A stretch of DNA of 64,000 nucleotides, taken from contig JAJNNX010000011.1 in NCBI GenBank assembly GCA_023159155.1, forward strand, positions 1-64,000. Reading direction: 5' to 3'. Made by a program: the position numbers and the translations under genes. The notes beneath the pieces were generated by a model. That model was not told the DNA's origin, did not search any database, and saw only the letters and a list, made by a program, of their open reading frames with translations. This DNA is from Ustulina deusta. Its lineage: Eukaryota > Ascomycota > Sordariomycetes > Xylariales > Xylariaceae. Below are positions 1 to 13,018 of this stretch, one piece after another (position 1 is the first letter of the stretch; each line of letters starts with the position of its first letter).

Positions 1-309
1 ACCCTAACCCTAACCCTAACCCTAACCCTAACCCTAACCCTAACCCTAACCCTAACCCTAACCCTAACCCTAACCCTAACCCTAACCCTAACCCTAACCC
101 TAACCCTAACCCTAACCCTAACCCTAACCCTAACCCTAACCCTAACCCTAACCCTTAACCCTAACCCTAACCCTAACCCTAACCCTTAACCCTAACCCTA
201 ACCCTAACCCTAACCCTAACCCTAACCCTAACCCTAACCCTAACCCTAACCCTAACCCTAACCCTAACCCTAACCCTAACCCTAACCCTAACCCTAACCC
301 TAACCCTAA
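1..309. repeat. Telomere, CCCTAA tract
   Basis: About 51 head-to-tail CCCTAA units start at base 1, so the window begins at a chromosome end with the C-rich strand reading inward. This is the TTAGGG-type telomere usual for filamentous fungi. Two units carry an extra T (CCCTTAA, near 152-158 and 183-189). The tract stops abruptly at 309, where AT-rich sequence begins. Confidence 0.98.
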
Positions 310-1700
310 TAAATTAAATAGTACTTTTTTATTTAATAAAATAAGCTATATAAAATAGCAATATATTTAAAAGTTCTAAGTAATCTATTATATATAGCTA
401 GAACTATTTTATATACTAAATTTTTTTTTAAAATATTAAAAATAAAAGATTTATTATTTTAAATAAAAAAAAAATATTAATTATAGTTATACTACTATTA
501 AAATAATATTAAAAAAAACAAATAAGTATATTTTTAGTATTTTAAAATAATTTTATTTAATTAATAAATTATTATTAAATATTTATAATATTAATTAATA
601 AAAATACTTCGTAATAAATTGCTTAATTTATAACTTATTATATTTTTTATTTTATTAATTTGTTCGGCTATAGATTATATTTTTATAGCTAACTTTAAAA
701 TATTACTTTATATAAAATATATTACTAAATAAATTAAAACAAAACTAATATTTAATATTTTATTTAAAACAATTTAATTTTTACTAATTTATATTAAAAA
801 GACTTTTAGCTATTTAAAAAAATAAATTAATAATACTACTAATATATTAATAAATAATAAAACTATTATTTAGTATAAATTTAATAGATTAATTATAAAA
901 CTAATTATATTAAAATAGCTATAAATAAATAATAAAATTAAAAAAACTAATAGTAATATTAAATATATTATATTATAAAAAGCTTTAATTTAATAATATT
1001 TTAATTTTTAAACTTTACTAAAATTAATAATATATATTTATAATTATATATTTAAGCTATTTAAATATAATAGCTATTTTTTAATATTTAGAACTTAACT
1101 ATTATAATAATAATTAATAATTAATATAACTAATTATATTTAAAACTTAACTAAAAAAAAAATAAATATTAAAAAAAATTAGTAATATGCTATAAAGCAC
1201 TAATTATAAAAAACTATTTTAATAGTTTAAAAGTTTTAAAAAACTAAATATAAATATATTTATAAAAAAAAAAACTTATTTAAACATATATTATAAAAAA
1301 TTAAATATTATAAGTTTAGTAATATATAAATAAATTAAAACTATACTATAATAAACCTTAAACTATTATTAATTATTATTATAGCAATATATATTAACTT
1401 TAAAATCTTAATAATATTTAGCTTATTAATAAATATAATAAAAATAATTTATATCTAGCTTATAATAAAAATAACTATTTAATAAAAAATCTATAATATA
1501 CTAACAAAACTATATTAAAAAAAGATTATTAGTAATTAAAAAATATATTATAATAAAAAAGTTTATAATAATTTTATTTATAGCTATATTAAGCAATAAG
1601 TTATAAAATAACTAAAATAGTTATTTAATAAAAAAAATAATTATAGATTTTATTATTATTAGCTTTTATTAAAGTCAATCTATTAAATTAATATAATAGT
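310..1700. other. AT-rich subtelomeric block, no gene
   Basis: Almost pure A/T with residual C and G mostly inside AGCT/TAGC contexts; CpA and TpG are nearly missing. No reading frame of useful length is present. This is what heavily RIP-mutated repeat DNA looks like, but the parent element cannot be recognised. Confidence 0.8.
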
Positions 1701-2156
1701 ATATATATAAAAGAGTACTGTGCGTAGCCCTTAGGCACTAAGTACTAACCCATCTAATTAAAGGCATAAATACTTTCTACTTCTGTTAGATACTCTAATT
1801 AGTTTCCTTTTATAACCATACTTAATATAGACCTTTAGATCAGACCTAGTAACACCAAGTGACTAGTTCTGTAGAGGGACCGTATCGAGGCACACCTGTT
1901 GTACATTGCACTGAGCTCTAGCTATTTAATTTTGTTTCTCTGCTCGCGTTATATTATACGGCTGGCCGCTTAGAAGTGTTACGTAGCTCTAGCGGCAGAT
2001 GGCTGAAGCATTCGGCCTGGCCGTGAGCCCCCTTGCAGTGGCTGAACTACCGGCACAGGTCAACACGCTACGTGTACGATACTCTCGGAGCATTAAGCAT
2101 GAACATAATAACATCAAACTTCACAAACTGGAAGACATGCTAAGTTCTGTTTTGTC
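1701..2156. other. Transition to gene island, no supported gene
   Basis: Base composition returns to near-balanced here. A short plus-strand frame from 1999 overlaps the 3' exon of the minus-strand nuclease-like gene and has no recognisable content, so no gene is called. Confidence 0.6.
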
Positions 2157-3546
2157 TTATCTTCCCACATGCTCATTTTCCGGTACCTGTAAAATTACAC
2201 GCCTATACCAGGGCCAATACGTTTCACGTATCCACGCTGCAATATATCGTAAAGCACGAATGATCTGGAACACGCCGAGAACGGTATCGGTACCACCAAT
2301 AGCTTGCTTTACCCATAATACCTGAGAATCGGCAGTTAGTTAGGATGAAGCAAAGACTGGAAAAGAATAGTGTGATACGCAGACGACAGAAAATGCCTAC
2401 CGTATGCCTACCAGATTTCGTAGTAGCAGCGAAAGACCACTCGTGACCTTGGATAATGAGGGCCGGAAGGAAGGGAATAAGTGCAGGCTGCGTTGTCCTA
2501 GAAGCTAACAGACTTTCGAGGAGAGCCCACTGCGCAGCTTGCCAGACGCTGAGCTGTATTTGCGCATCTTTGTAGCCCTCGCCGGGTCTCTTAGACTCGG
2601 CACTGAGCACAATAGGCCGCCGTCGCAGGGGTAGATAGTCGGTATGGTTGATATACTCTCGTGCTTCCCGTATCTCGTCAACCTGTTGAGCATCCTCCCC
2701 CTGGGGCTCGACGAAAATGCAATAGTCTACCATTTTGGCCCCGTGTGGACGACCTTGTAGTCTTGCTGTTGTGCAAGGCATAACGCGAACGCGAACTTGA
2801 TGTTCCTGGCCCTGAATTCTATCCTCTGCTGCGCCCGCGACACCTGTGATAGGCCCGAGGGCTAGTTGGAAAACGGGCCAATGAACCAGGGTATTCCAAC
2901 CCGCCTCCGCGTGTCCCTCATTGAAGCACTCTTTAGCAGCTGAGAAAACCTCCAAAACTCGGTCCAGAGATAGCGTTGGATCTAGTACAGGAGTGACGGT
3001 AGCAGTCTCGTTGGTGTGTTGAAACTTCGAAGGCTGGAAATTATAAAGTTCGCGGTTCTCCTTTGCACGCGCCTCTATCTCCACGGCGAGGTAGTCGGGT
3101 ACGATGCCGACACGACTTTGAAAGCCGTCCAGTGCATCCAGCATCGTCGCAAGCTCTGTTGGCATTCGGGTGTCGCTCCTACTGATCTGCGTCACGAGAA
3201 CTGGGTTCACCGGGGCGATCTCCAGGTGCGCCAGGCGCTTAGTTGGGGATGTTCTGGACGTGCCTGATGAGCGGCTGCTAGTTCTGTCCGAGTTTGACGA
3301 AACGCGCCTCCCCCTCGGCGTGCGATCGGCGTCTGGATCAACTATATCATCATTATCATCGCGTTCGGGCCGGCGTCTCTTGTTCGGAGGGGGTGGTGTT
3401 GCGTTAGGGTCGGCGGCTGTGGATGGCATCGGCGTAGGCACCTGTCGTCGCACTCGTCGCTTTCGTTTCCGGGTTTGCGACTGTCGCAGATCGGCGTCGG
3501 TTAAAGATTCGGGCGGGATACTCTCAAGCCACAAGGGGATGTTCAT
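2157..3546 (-). CDS. PD-(D/E)XK nuclease-like domain protein (PDDEXK_12-type)
   Basis: Two-exon model: 3546-2401 and 2321-2157, with a 79-nt intron (GTAGGC...CAG) at 2400-2322. Removing the intron replaces a junk tail with the conserved family C-terminus (VLWVKQAIGGTDTVLGVFQ, then a W-rich end), giving 436 aa. The N-terminal half is basic and Ser/Pro-rich (possible nuclear signal, KRKRRVRR and NKRRR) and typical of the family's disordered start. The C-terminal half holds the nuclease-like core: VDYC near residue 273, INHTDYLPL, then ESK near 317-319 (ExK) and IIQGHEW. An upstream in-frame ATG at 3651 is possible, but MNIPLWLESIP at 3546 matches how family members usually begin. These proteins are common in Pezizomycotina and their substrate is unknown. 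The gene looks intact only 2 kb from the telomere. Family assignment is from motif memory. Confidence 0.75.
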
Positions 3547-3878
3547 TCCGTTGTTTGAAGTGACAGGTAGTAGATAATGTTGTTTGTGACGAAAGACGGT
3601 TGGATGATGTTGCCAGCCTGAACTATTGTTGATGTCAGATATGGGCACCAAGGGGGTCTACCCGTCGCCCCTCTGCCGTACTCTGATTGGTCAGATAAGA
3701 GAGGGACCACATCTTGTTGGATTTGGCACGTAGCTGGTAGCAGTAAAGTAAGTGTCAGATTTAGCACTAGCGATCTCGCCACGTATTGCCCGCGGAAGGT
3801 GTGTTCGTTCTTATTGTTGTTGTTTTAGGTCTGTTCGTATGGTGTATTTACACACTTTCTTTTCCACTTAGTCCTAAC

Positions 3879-5409
3879 ATGTTCGCTCGCCGAGCCTTTT
3901 GCTCTTCTCTCGCTCGCGCTACTTTACGTTCAACTTTTCGCTCATCCACCATGTCATCGCACTCAATCATGGCCACTGTACGAAGAGTTTCCTCCAGTCC
4001 AGCCTCGGCAATTGGGCCGCGCGAGTTCCCGTCCACGGGATTTGAGCTGATTGACCCGGCTACCAAGTTTGAAGAGGAGACGTTGCCTTTCTATCAGAAG
4101 GAGGAGTATTACCCGATGCAGATCGGCTAAGTCGTCCATGGTTATTACTAAGTAGTTTCGAAGCTTGGATTCGGAACCACCTCGACTGTATGGCTAGCCC
4201 GTGATTTACGGGACCAGAAGTTTTGGGCAGTCAAAGTCCATATCAATACTTTGAAGCACAACCAGGAACTCGAGATATACCGTCATTTAGCTAACACCCC
4301 ACGCGACAGAGAACTTGCCAAGGCCAAAGAATATATCCGCCAGCTTAAAGAGTTGTTCAAGCTAAAAGGTCCTTATGGCGACCACGACGTTTTCGTCATG
4401 ACTCCTTTGGCACTGAGTCTTTTACATTTTCTAGGGGCACGCCAGGGCCAGCCGTTCCATTCGGATTTTGTCAAGCAAGCCCTAAGTCAGATTCTATATG
4501 GCTTAGTCTATCTTTACGATATGAACGTAGTTCATGCTGGTAAGTTCAACAAATCAACTGTAACCTGCAGATAGTAATAACTAGCAAATAGACTTTTACT
4601 TGGATAACCTACTTATTTTTTTGACGGAAAATTCAATAATGGCTGAAATGGAAGAAGCTGAATTGTATAGACCATCGCCAAGAAAGCAAACCGACGACCG
4701 TACTATCCATACATTTCGAATAATGATAGGAGGTGGCGGTCCTCTTACTATCTGCGACTTGGGACACGCTCGTATAGGTGAAAAACACTGTGGATTTGCT
4801 ATGCTAGCTTAATACCGAGCACTAGAGGTTATTTTTGATATGGAATGGGGTAATCCTATAGATCTTTGGAGCGTAGGACTTATAGTACGGCGCTTCTTTC
4901 TTTGCTTCCTGCTGTCTCCCGTGCGGTTTTTCTTTTTTTTTTCTTAAAGCTAACATTTACATAATAGGCCTGGGACCTCCTCGAGAAGGAGCTTTTATTT
5001 CGCATCTACGATAACGAATCCCCGGATCAAAATGATGCACACTACCTTGCTGCGATGACGGCTCTCCTTGGTCCACCTCCCTCTGAATTTCTTACAAGGA
5101 GTGAGAAAACAGCGAAGTTTTGGCGCGAAGATGGTAAGTAATACCTTTACTATGCGCCTGCCTGTACTTGCTTGACTGTTGTTAATCATTCTAGGACAAT
5201 GGAAAGGTCCTGTGCTTTTATCTCTAAAAACTTCTATTGAGTCACTTGCTAGCGTTCTGACCGGAGAGGAGAAAGAGATGTTTGTTAGCTTAATGGACTG
5301 CTTCCTATATTGGCTTCCCGAGGAGCGGGGTGATGCTATGCATATGTTCTTCCATCCTTTTATAGGGAATAAAAGACCTAATGAGGAACCTAAGGAAAGT
5401 GGAGCTTGA
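3879..5409 (+). pseudogene. SRPK-like serine/threonine kinase pseudogene
   Basis: Four exons (3879-4539, 4592-4884, 4978 is too late, so 4968-5133, then 5195-5409) with introns of 52, 83 and 61 nt would encode about 444 aa in one frame. Kinase landmarks are clear: LGFGTTSTVW glycine loop, FWAVKVH lysine, VVHAD catalytic loop, ICDLGHAR in place of DFG, QYRALEV-like activation region and IDLWSVGLIAWDLL. This is the fungal SRPK-type layout. Three in-frame stops break it: TAA at 4128-4130, 4149-4151 and 4810-4812. All three sit where family members carry Gln, so each is explained by one C-to-T change (CAA to TAA). A Tyr (TAC) in the catalytic loop is probably a fourth such change (CAC). The frame is otherwise preserved, so decay is by point mutation and looks like RIP leakage. 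A start at 3951 is also possible. Confidence 0.85.
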
Positions 5410-6279
5410 CATAGAGAGGAGTTTAGGGGGAGGGCGGTCCGGAACAGCCTAAATTAACACATTTTTTGCTATCCTATTATACTTGGACGATTTTCTTACT
5501 GCTTTATTATTTCGGTGGATAAACAAATATTAGATAATGAGGAGCAGGGCCTTAACATAGATCCTTTGCTATACTATGCAGCTTTATTATTTATAGCGAT
5601 TAATATATTAATAAAATTAAACTAACTGTTTTTATTTATTTTATATATTTATTATTTATTGCTTAATCCTGTATTATTTGCTTTATAATATATATTATAT
5701 ACTTTTTTTTTTTTGCGTTTTTATAATTGTTTAATTAACGTTTACTTTATTTTATTAAGTATATAAAAATATAGCTTTAAAACTATTTCTATTAGAGGCC
5801 CCTTTGATCTAGGTGCAAGAAAGCCTTTGTTTTTAGGGTCTATATAAAGGACCTCCCCTGCTTTCGGCCTTGTCTTATATAACAGCACCCTTTCTTTTCT
5901 CGGCCTCTTTCCTACCAACTGTGCGCCGCCGGTGCGCTTTGCGCGCTACGGAGCTTTTTTCTAGCCAGAGAGAAAGAGGTGTGCTTTTGTTTTTTTAGTT
6001 AAGTAAGTCTGTTAGTCCGGTAAATCAATCCATATAGCTAGGTTAAGATAGCTAGGTTAGTTTAAATAGCTATATATATGCAATATAAACTAAATAAACT
6101 AATAACATAGAGGGGTTTACTAAGAATTTTCTAATTAAGACTGCTAAGAATTGCTTATTTAAGCATATAAAAACTTTTTTAAACTTTTTTTTACTAATAA
6201 AAAAACCTTTTGTTTTATTTATTGTATTTATTAAAACAAAAGTATAGTACTAGGTATAGAATATATATATAAGACCTAG
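5410..6279. other. AT-rich spacer with a GC-retaining promoter-like patch
   Basis: No gene is seen. Most of it is AT-rich. A patch at about 5795-6010 keeps normal composition and contains TCTATATAAAGG (TATA-box-like) followed by pyrimidine-rich leader-like DNA. It could be a relic promoter or a solo LTR; no duplicated ends were found. Confidence 0.5.
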
Positions 6280-6409
6280 TGTAATAGTTAGTACAGTCTT
6301 AGCAAGACCTGCAAAGATTCCAAACCTATATAGCGATAAGATAGGAAGCCTACACACGGACTAATATATAACTCTGGAAGCTAAATATATAAAGTCTATA
6401 TTTATTTAC
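6280..6409 (+). repeat. Truncated LTR, outer left edge
   Basis: The first 130 bases of the LTR family abut a second, complete LTR at 6410. It is preceded by CCTAG, the left half of the duplication that bounds the complex. Confidence 0.75.
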
Positions 6410-6637
6410 TGTAATAGTTAGTACAGTCTTAGCAAGACTTACAAAAACTTTAGACCTATATAGCAATAAAATAGGAAGTTTACGTACGGACCAACCTATA
6501 ACTCTATAGCTACATACATAAAGTCTATATTTATTTACTTTATAAATTTTAACTTTTTTTTTTTTTTTTTAGCTTAAAATTTTTATTTATAGTATTAATA
6601 AACTAGCTATAAAAACTTGACTTAATTAATTATAATA
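6410..6637 (+). repeat. LTR
   Basis: Full-length 228-bp LTR beginning TGTAATAG and ending ATAATA (mutated GTGACA), with a poly-T tract near its middle. It is followed by CTACTTTAAG, the start of internal sequence in every copy. Confidence 0.75.
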
Positions 6638-7951
6638 CTACTTTAAGTTTACTAATTATTTATTAATAAATATTTAATAAATATATTTATTTTATTTTAT
6701 TATAATTAATAAAATATAAATAAAGTTTTTTTTTAAATATATATTTAATATAAAAAATTATATATTTTAAAATATAAACCTAACTTTAATATAACTTTAA
6801 AAAAAATTTAACTTTTATATTATTTAAAAGCTAATAGTTTATAAAAAATTTAACTTTAAGTATTTTAAATTTATTTTTAGTTTTTAAATAATTAGAATAA
6901 TTCTAGTTATTAAATATAGCTAGCTTATTATTTTTAAATAATTTTAAAAAAAAATTTATAAATGCTTTAAACAAACTAATATTTAAAAAAAATATAAAAA
7001 AAAATTAAAATTAAAATTAAAAAAAATAAAATTTAAACTAAAACTAAAATAACTTAAAATTAATAATATTTTTAAAAATATATTAAAAAATATTAGAACT
7101 ATTTAAGTTTATAATTGTATATTAGTTTTAATAGAACTGTTTTAATAAATAAATAAAATAAAACATTAGTTCTTTATTATATTTATTTTAATATTTTTAA
7201 AAAATAACTATAATTTAATAATAAAAAATATATTTCAAAGTATTAATTTTAAAATTTTTAGTTTTGCTGCTTTAATTATTTTTTAATTTGTTAGTTTATT
7301 TTTTAATGCTTTAAACTTTTTTTATTATAAAAAAGCTAAAATATAAAAAATTAATCTTAGTAAATTTATAAAAAATAAAACTTTATTTAATAATTAGGTC
7401 TATAAACTAATAAAAAAATTAAATATAAATATTATTATTTTTTAAGCTAAAAATAGCTAATTTTAATATATTATAAACTAATTAAAAAAATATACTAAAA
7501 AATTTATAAAAATATATTTTTATTTAATTAAAAAATTACTTAATAATATTAATAAAATAATCTAAGTTTTATTAATAATTATTATTTATAAAATATTTTA
7601 CGTTTATATATATATAATTAATAAAAATATTAATAAATTTATTTTTATATTTAATAATTTAGCTTAAAAATATTAATTAGCTAAATTATAATAAAAAAAT
7701 AAATTATAAAACTATTTTTATATAAACTTAAAAAAAATTTTATATAAAATTTTTATAAATTTAAATATTTTTTATAAATTATTTATTAATAAAATTATTA
7801 AATTAGTATATAATACTAAATAAACTTATAAAAATTACTAAAAAATTAAAATTATAAATTTAATTAAATAAAAATCTAATTTAAATAATTAAACTTTTAA
7901 TAAATTTAACTATTAATTTTTAATAAACTTTAAAAATTTTATAACTACGAA

Positions 7952-8188
7952 TATAATAGTTAGTATAGTTTTAGCAAGACTTGCAAGAACTCTAGACCTA
8001 TATAATAATAAAATAAGAAATCTATATATAAACTAACTTATAACTTTGTAGTTATATATATAAAGTTTATATTTACTTATTTTATAAACTTAGATATTTT
8101 TTTTTTTTTTTTTTTTTTTTTAGTTTAGAATTTTTATTTATAATATTAATAAACTAGCTATAAAAACTTTATTTAACTAATTATAATA
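7952..8188 (+). repeat. LTR
   Basis: Full-length LTR, heavily mutated (TATAATAG start, ATAATA end). The internal segment before it (6638-7951) is only 1.3 kb and matches the first part of the segment after it, so the earlier copy is internally deleted. Confidence 0.75.
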
Positions 8189-11100
8189 CTACTTTAAGCT
8201 TATTAATTATTTATTAATAAATATTTAAAAAATATATTTATTTTATTTTATTATAATTAATAAAATATAAATAAATTTTTTAAATATTATATATTTAATA
8301 TAAAAAATTATATATTTTATAATATAAATTTAATTTTAATATAATTTTAATACAATTTTTAACTTTTATATTATTTAAAAATTAATAACTTATAAAAAAT
8401 TTAATTTTAAATAATTTTATTTTATTTTTAGTTTTTAAATAATTAAAATAATTTTAATTTTTAAATATAACTAGTTTTATATTATTAAATAATTTTAAAT
8501 ATTTTTTTTTATAAAAAAAAAAAATTAAATATTAGATTTTTTTATAAATATTTTAAGCAAACTAATATTTAAAAAAAAAGTTTAAATTAAAACTAAAATA
8601 ATTTAAAATAAATAATATATTTAAAAATATATTAGTAAATATTATAGCTATATAAGTTTATAATTTTATATTAGTTTTAATAGAACTTTTTTAATATATT
8701 TATTTTAGTATTTTTAAAAAATATATTTAAAAATATTAATTTTAAACTTTTTAGTTTTATTGCTTTATTTGTTTTTTATTTTATTAGTTTATTTTTTAGT
8801 ACTTTAAACTTTATTTATATTAAAAAAATTAAAATATAAAAAATTAATTTTAGTAAGTTTATAAAAAATAAAACTTTATTTAATAACTAGGTTTATAAAT
8901 TAATAAAAAAATTAAATAAAAATATTATTATGTTTCGAACTAAAAATAATTAATTTTAATATATTATAAGCTAATTAAAAAAATATACTAAAAAATTAAT
9001 AAAAAAATATTTTTATTTAACTAAAAAATTATTTAATAATATTACTAAAATAGTTTAAGTTTTATTAATAATTTATTATAATTTTAATTAAATAATTATT
9101 GCTTATAAAATATTTTAAATTTATATATATAAAACTAATAAAAATATTAATTTGCTAAGTTATAATAAAAATATAAATTTAAATATTTTTTATAAATTAT
9201 TTATTAATAAAGTTATTAAATTAATATATAATATTAAATAAACTTATAAAAATTATTAATAAATTAAACTTATTAGTTTAATAAAATAAAAATCTAATTT
9301 AAATAATTAAATTTCTAATAAACTTGTTTATTAATTTTTAATTAACTTTAAAAGTTCTAAAATATTTATTTTAAAATAATTAAATTAAATATTAATTATA
9401 AAAAAAAAAAACTTATTAAAATAATAAAACTTATTTTATTTATAGTAAAAATTTTTTTTTATTAATTAACTATTTTAATTAAAAGCTTAAAGTTTTAAAT
9501 ATTTAATTAGTAAAAAAAGTTTATAATAAAAATAGTTTTAGTAGTTTATTTAATTTAAAAAACAAATAAAACTAATAAAAGTTTTTTTATTAGTTTTTTT
9601 ATTTATTTTAGCTAAAATATATAACTAAAATAAATTAATTATTTTTAAAATATTTATTTAATTATAAATTAATAATATTAAAATAAAAACTTTAATTTTA
9701 TATAATATTAAACTTTATATTCTTTTAATAATTAAAAATAAAAATAGTTTGTTTAGCTAAACTTTAAAAGTTTTATAACTACTAAAATAAAATAGTTAAT
9801 AAAGTTTATAAATATTTAATATATATTATAAAAATTAATAATTAATAATTTAAAAATGAAATATTTTAAATTATTAATTTTACTTATAATATTATTATTA
9901 GTTTAATTTTTGCTAATAATTATAGTTAAACTTTTTAGTTATAAATAATAAAATATAAACCTAGAAATAGAAAAAAATACTAATTAATATAATTAAACAT
10001 TAAAAAAATATTATTAAATATTAAAATAATTATTTTAAAAATAACTAAAACTAAAAAAACATAAAAAAGATCTAAGATTTTTAAACTTAAAACAAAAAAG
10101 GTCTATATAATAATTTTTTAAAAAAAAAAAACCAAACTGCTATTAAAAAAATTATATAAGATTTTTAGAATTATTTTTATTAAAATAAATAAAAATAACT
10201 AATTAAAAAATTAAAAAAAAAACTTATTATAATTAAATTTATAATAATTAAAACTAACTATACTAAACTATTTAAAAAAATTTTAAAAGTAATTAATATT
10301 TTATAAAAAAATTTTTTTTAGATTAATTAAATAGTATTATAAAAAACTTTTAATTATAAACCGATTTTATTTTTAAAAAGAAAAACTTTAAATATATAAA
10401 ATTAATGCAAAGCTTTTTATTTTTTAATCATTATATTTAAAAAAATTCTTTTTAAAAAAAAGTTTTAAAATTTTATTATTATTATAACTAAGATTTAATA
10501 TAGTACTAGAACTTAATAATAAAAAATATACTTTTAAGCTTTATTAATACTAAATATTTATATAGTTTATTTTATTTAAAAAAAAGTTTATAAATAAGTT
10601 ATTAGTTATAAATTTAAATATTATTTTTGTTTTATTTATATTTAAACTTAAATTAATTAAATATAAGTTTATAATTAATTATTAATAAAAAAATATATAT
10701 TTAAAAAATTAAATTATATTAGTTTTAAATATTAATAATATTATATTTAATTATTATAATATTATATTTAATTATTATAATATTATTTGTTTTATAAAAC
10801 TAAATATTATTAATTATAATATTATTTTATTTTATTTTTTTTAAACTTATAAAAAAATATTTTAATAAAAAGTTTTATAATTTAGTTTAAAAATAAAACC
10901 TATTTAATAATAAGTTTTTATTAATATATAAATTTAAAAATTTTTAAATAAGTTTATAAATATTTATATAAATAATATTTTAATTTATTTTAAAACTAAA
11001 AAATAATATTAAACTTATTATAAAAAAATAATTTATTACTTATATTGAACTAAATATTAAAAAAATATTAAGAAATTTTATTTTAATATATTTATTATTA

Positions 11101-12022
11101 ATTATTTAAAAATAATTATAAAAGCTAAAATAAAAATAAACATTAACTTTATAAAAATTTAAATAATTTTAAATTAAAACTTTAATAATTTTAAAAATAT
11201 TAAATTAATCTAGTTATTTTTTAAGTTTTATAATTATATTTATATATTTATTTATTATACTAGTAAAATTACTATTTTTTTAAATTAATTATTAAAAAAA
11301 AATTAACTATTTATAATAGGACTAAAACAAAAATAAGTTTTTAAACATATAAAACTACTAATATATAAAATATTTATTTTAGCTTTTTTTAAACCTAGCT
11401 AATTAATATAAATAAAAACAAATATTTTATATAATATAATAAAAGGAATTATTTAGTAGTAATAAAAAAATATAACCTAAAAACTTATAAAATATTTTTT
11501 TAAAACAATAATACTAATTAAGCAAGCTTATTTAATTTAAAAATATAAATTTTTAATAATAATATAAACTTTAAAATATTACTACCTAAAGTTTTTTAAA
11601 ACTAAATTTTTTATAGTAACTAATTATTAAACTTTATTATATTTTTTATATTAATAAATATCAAAATAATTAAAATATTAATTTTTTTATTTTAAATTTT
11701 GCATATAATTTTTTGTAATATTTATTAATTAATATATTATTATTAAAAATAGTAATAAAAGTTAACATATAAAAATTTTTGACAGTAAATATTAGCAAAA
11801 CTATTATAAATTTTAATATTAAGTAATAAGCGCTTAAATTAATTTATTAAACATAAAACATTTAAAAAATAATATATAATATAGCTACTTTTATATAAAA
11901 ATAATATAAGCTATAAACTAATAAAAAAAAATACTTAATAGATTTTAAAATAAAAAATAAAATATTTTTAAAAAAAAAAAAGCTTTATAATATAAGTATT
12001 AACTATTAGATTAGATTTCTAA

Positions 12023-12290
12023 TGCAGCAGGGCTGGTGCTAGCGGCCCGCTGGCAGCTGCGAATGTGGCTACACGTCAATTGTTAGCCGTATTCGGGCCG
12101 CCTGCGGCCCGAACCGGCTGATCTTCGGCTGTATTCAGGGGTTCGAATAGCTATAAAAGCCTTCGAACTTCTTAGAGCAACACTTACTTCACCCGTATAG
12201 CATTCATACCAGTTTTTTAGTAGCAGGCGCTCTAGTTTGTTTTTGTTGTTTTTAGTTGTTTTTAGTGTCGAGTTGCCCCGTCTTTTTTCA
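12023..12290 (+). mobile_element. Solo LTR, family B (268 bp), perfect CTAA duplication
   Basis: It begins TGCAGCAGGGC and ends TTTTTTCA (TG...CA ends), with CTAA on both sides (12019-12022 and 12291-12294). The matching uninterrupted sequence lies near 20630-20660 in another copy of the host element, which shows an insertion here. It is GC-rich against its surroundings and contains a TATA-box-like CTATAAAAG. The same sequence forms both LTRs of the element at 47465-57743. Confidence 0.85.
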
Positions 12291-12787
12291 CTAATTAGTT
12301 AGATTTTTTAAAATTTTAGAAAAACAAAAATTTAGTTATATTTTTGATTTGCTTAACTTTTATAAAATAAAAAACTTATTTTATATTAACTAATTATAAA
12401 AAATAAATAATAACTTTTTATTTTAATAAATTTAATTATTACTTTTAATTAAAAATATTAATAATAAAACAAAATTTAAAATTAAACAAATTAAACAATT
12501 AAAAATGTATAAAAAAAATAAAAAGTTATAATATTAAGTTATTTAAAAAAGCTATAATTTTAATAATATTTAATATATAACTTAAAATTTTAAAAATATG
12601 CTAATTAAGCTTGATTAATTTTATAAAACTTATAAAAATAAATATATATAATAATAGTTAATAAATTTGCAAATAATTATAAAAATAATAATAAAGCAAT
12701 ATAATATAAAAAAACTATATAAACTTAATATTATTAGTAACTTTAAATTAAAACTATATTTAAACTTTTGGTTTTAAAAAAAAGTAG

Positions 12788-13018
12788 TATAATAATTAGT
12801 ATAGTTTTAGTAAAACTTATAAAAACTTTAGACCTATATAGCAATAAAATAGGAAGTTTATATATAAATTAACTTATAACTTTATAGCTATATATATAAA
12901 GTTTATATCTACCTACTTTATAACTTCTGAATTTTTTTTTTTTTTTTTTTTAGTTTAGAGTCTTTGTTTATAATATTAATAAACTAGCTATAAAAGTTTT
13001 ATTTAACTAATCGTAACA
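12788..13018 (+). repeat. LTR
   Basis: Full-length 231-bp LTR preceded by an A-rich tract ending AAAAAGTAG, a possible polypurine tract. The internal sequence after it begins in mid-element, so the next copy lacks its 5' internal part. Confidence 0.75.

Noticed and set aside
1999..2325. 108-aa plus-strand frame
   Set aside because: Antisense to the 3' exon of the nuclease-like gene and of unrecognised content.
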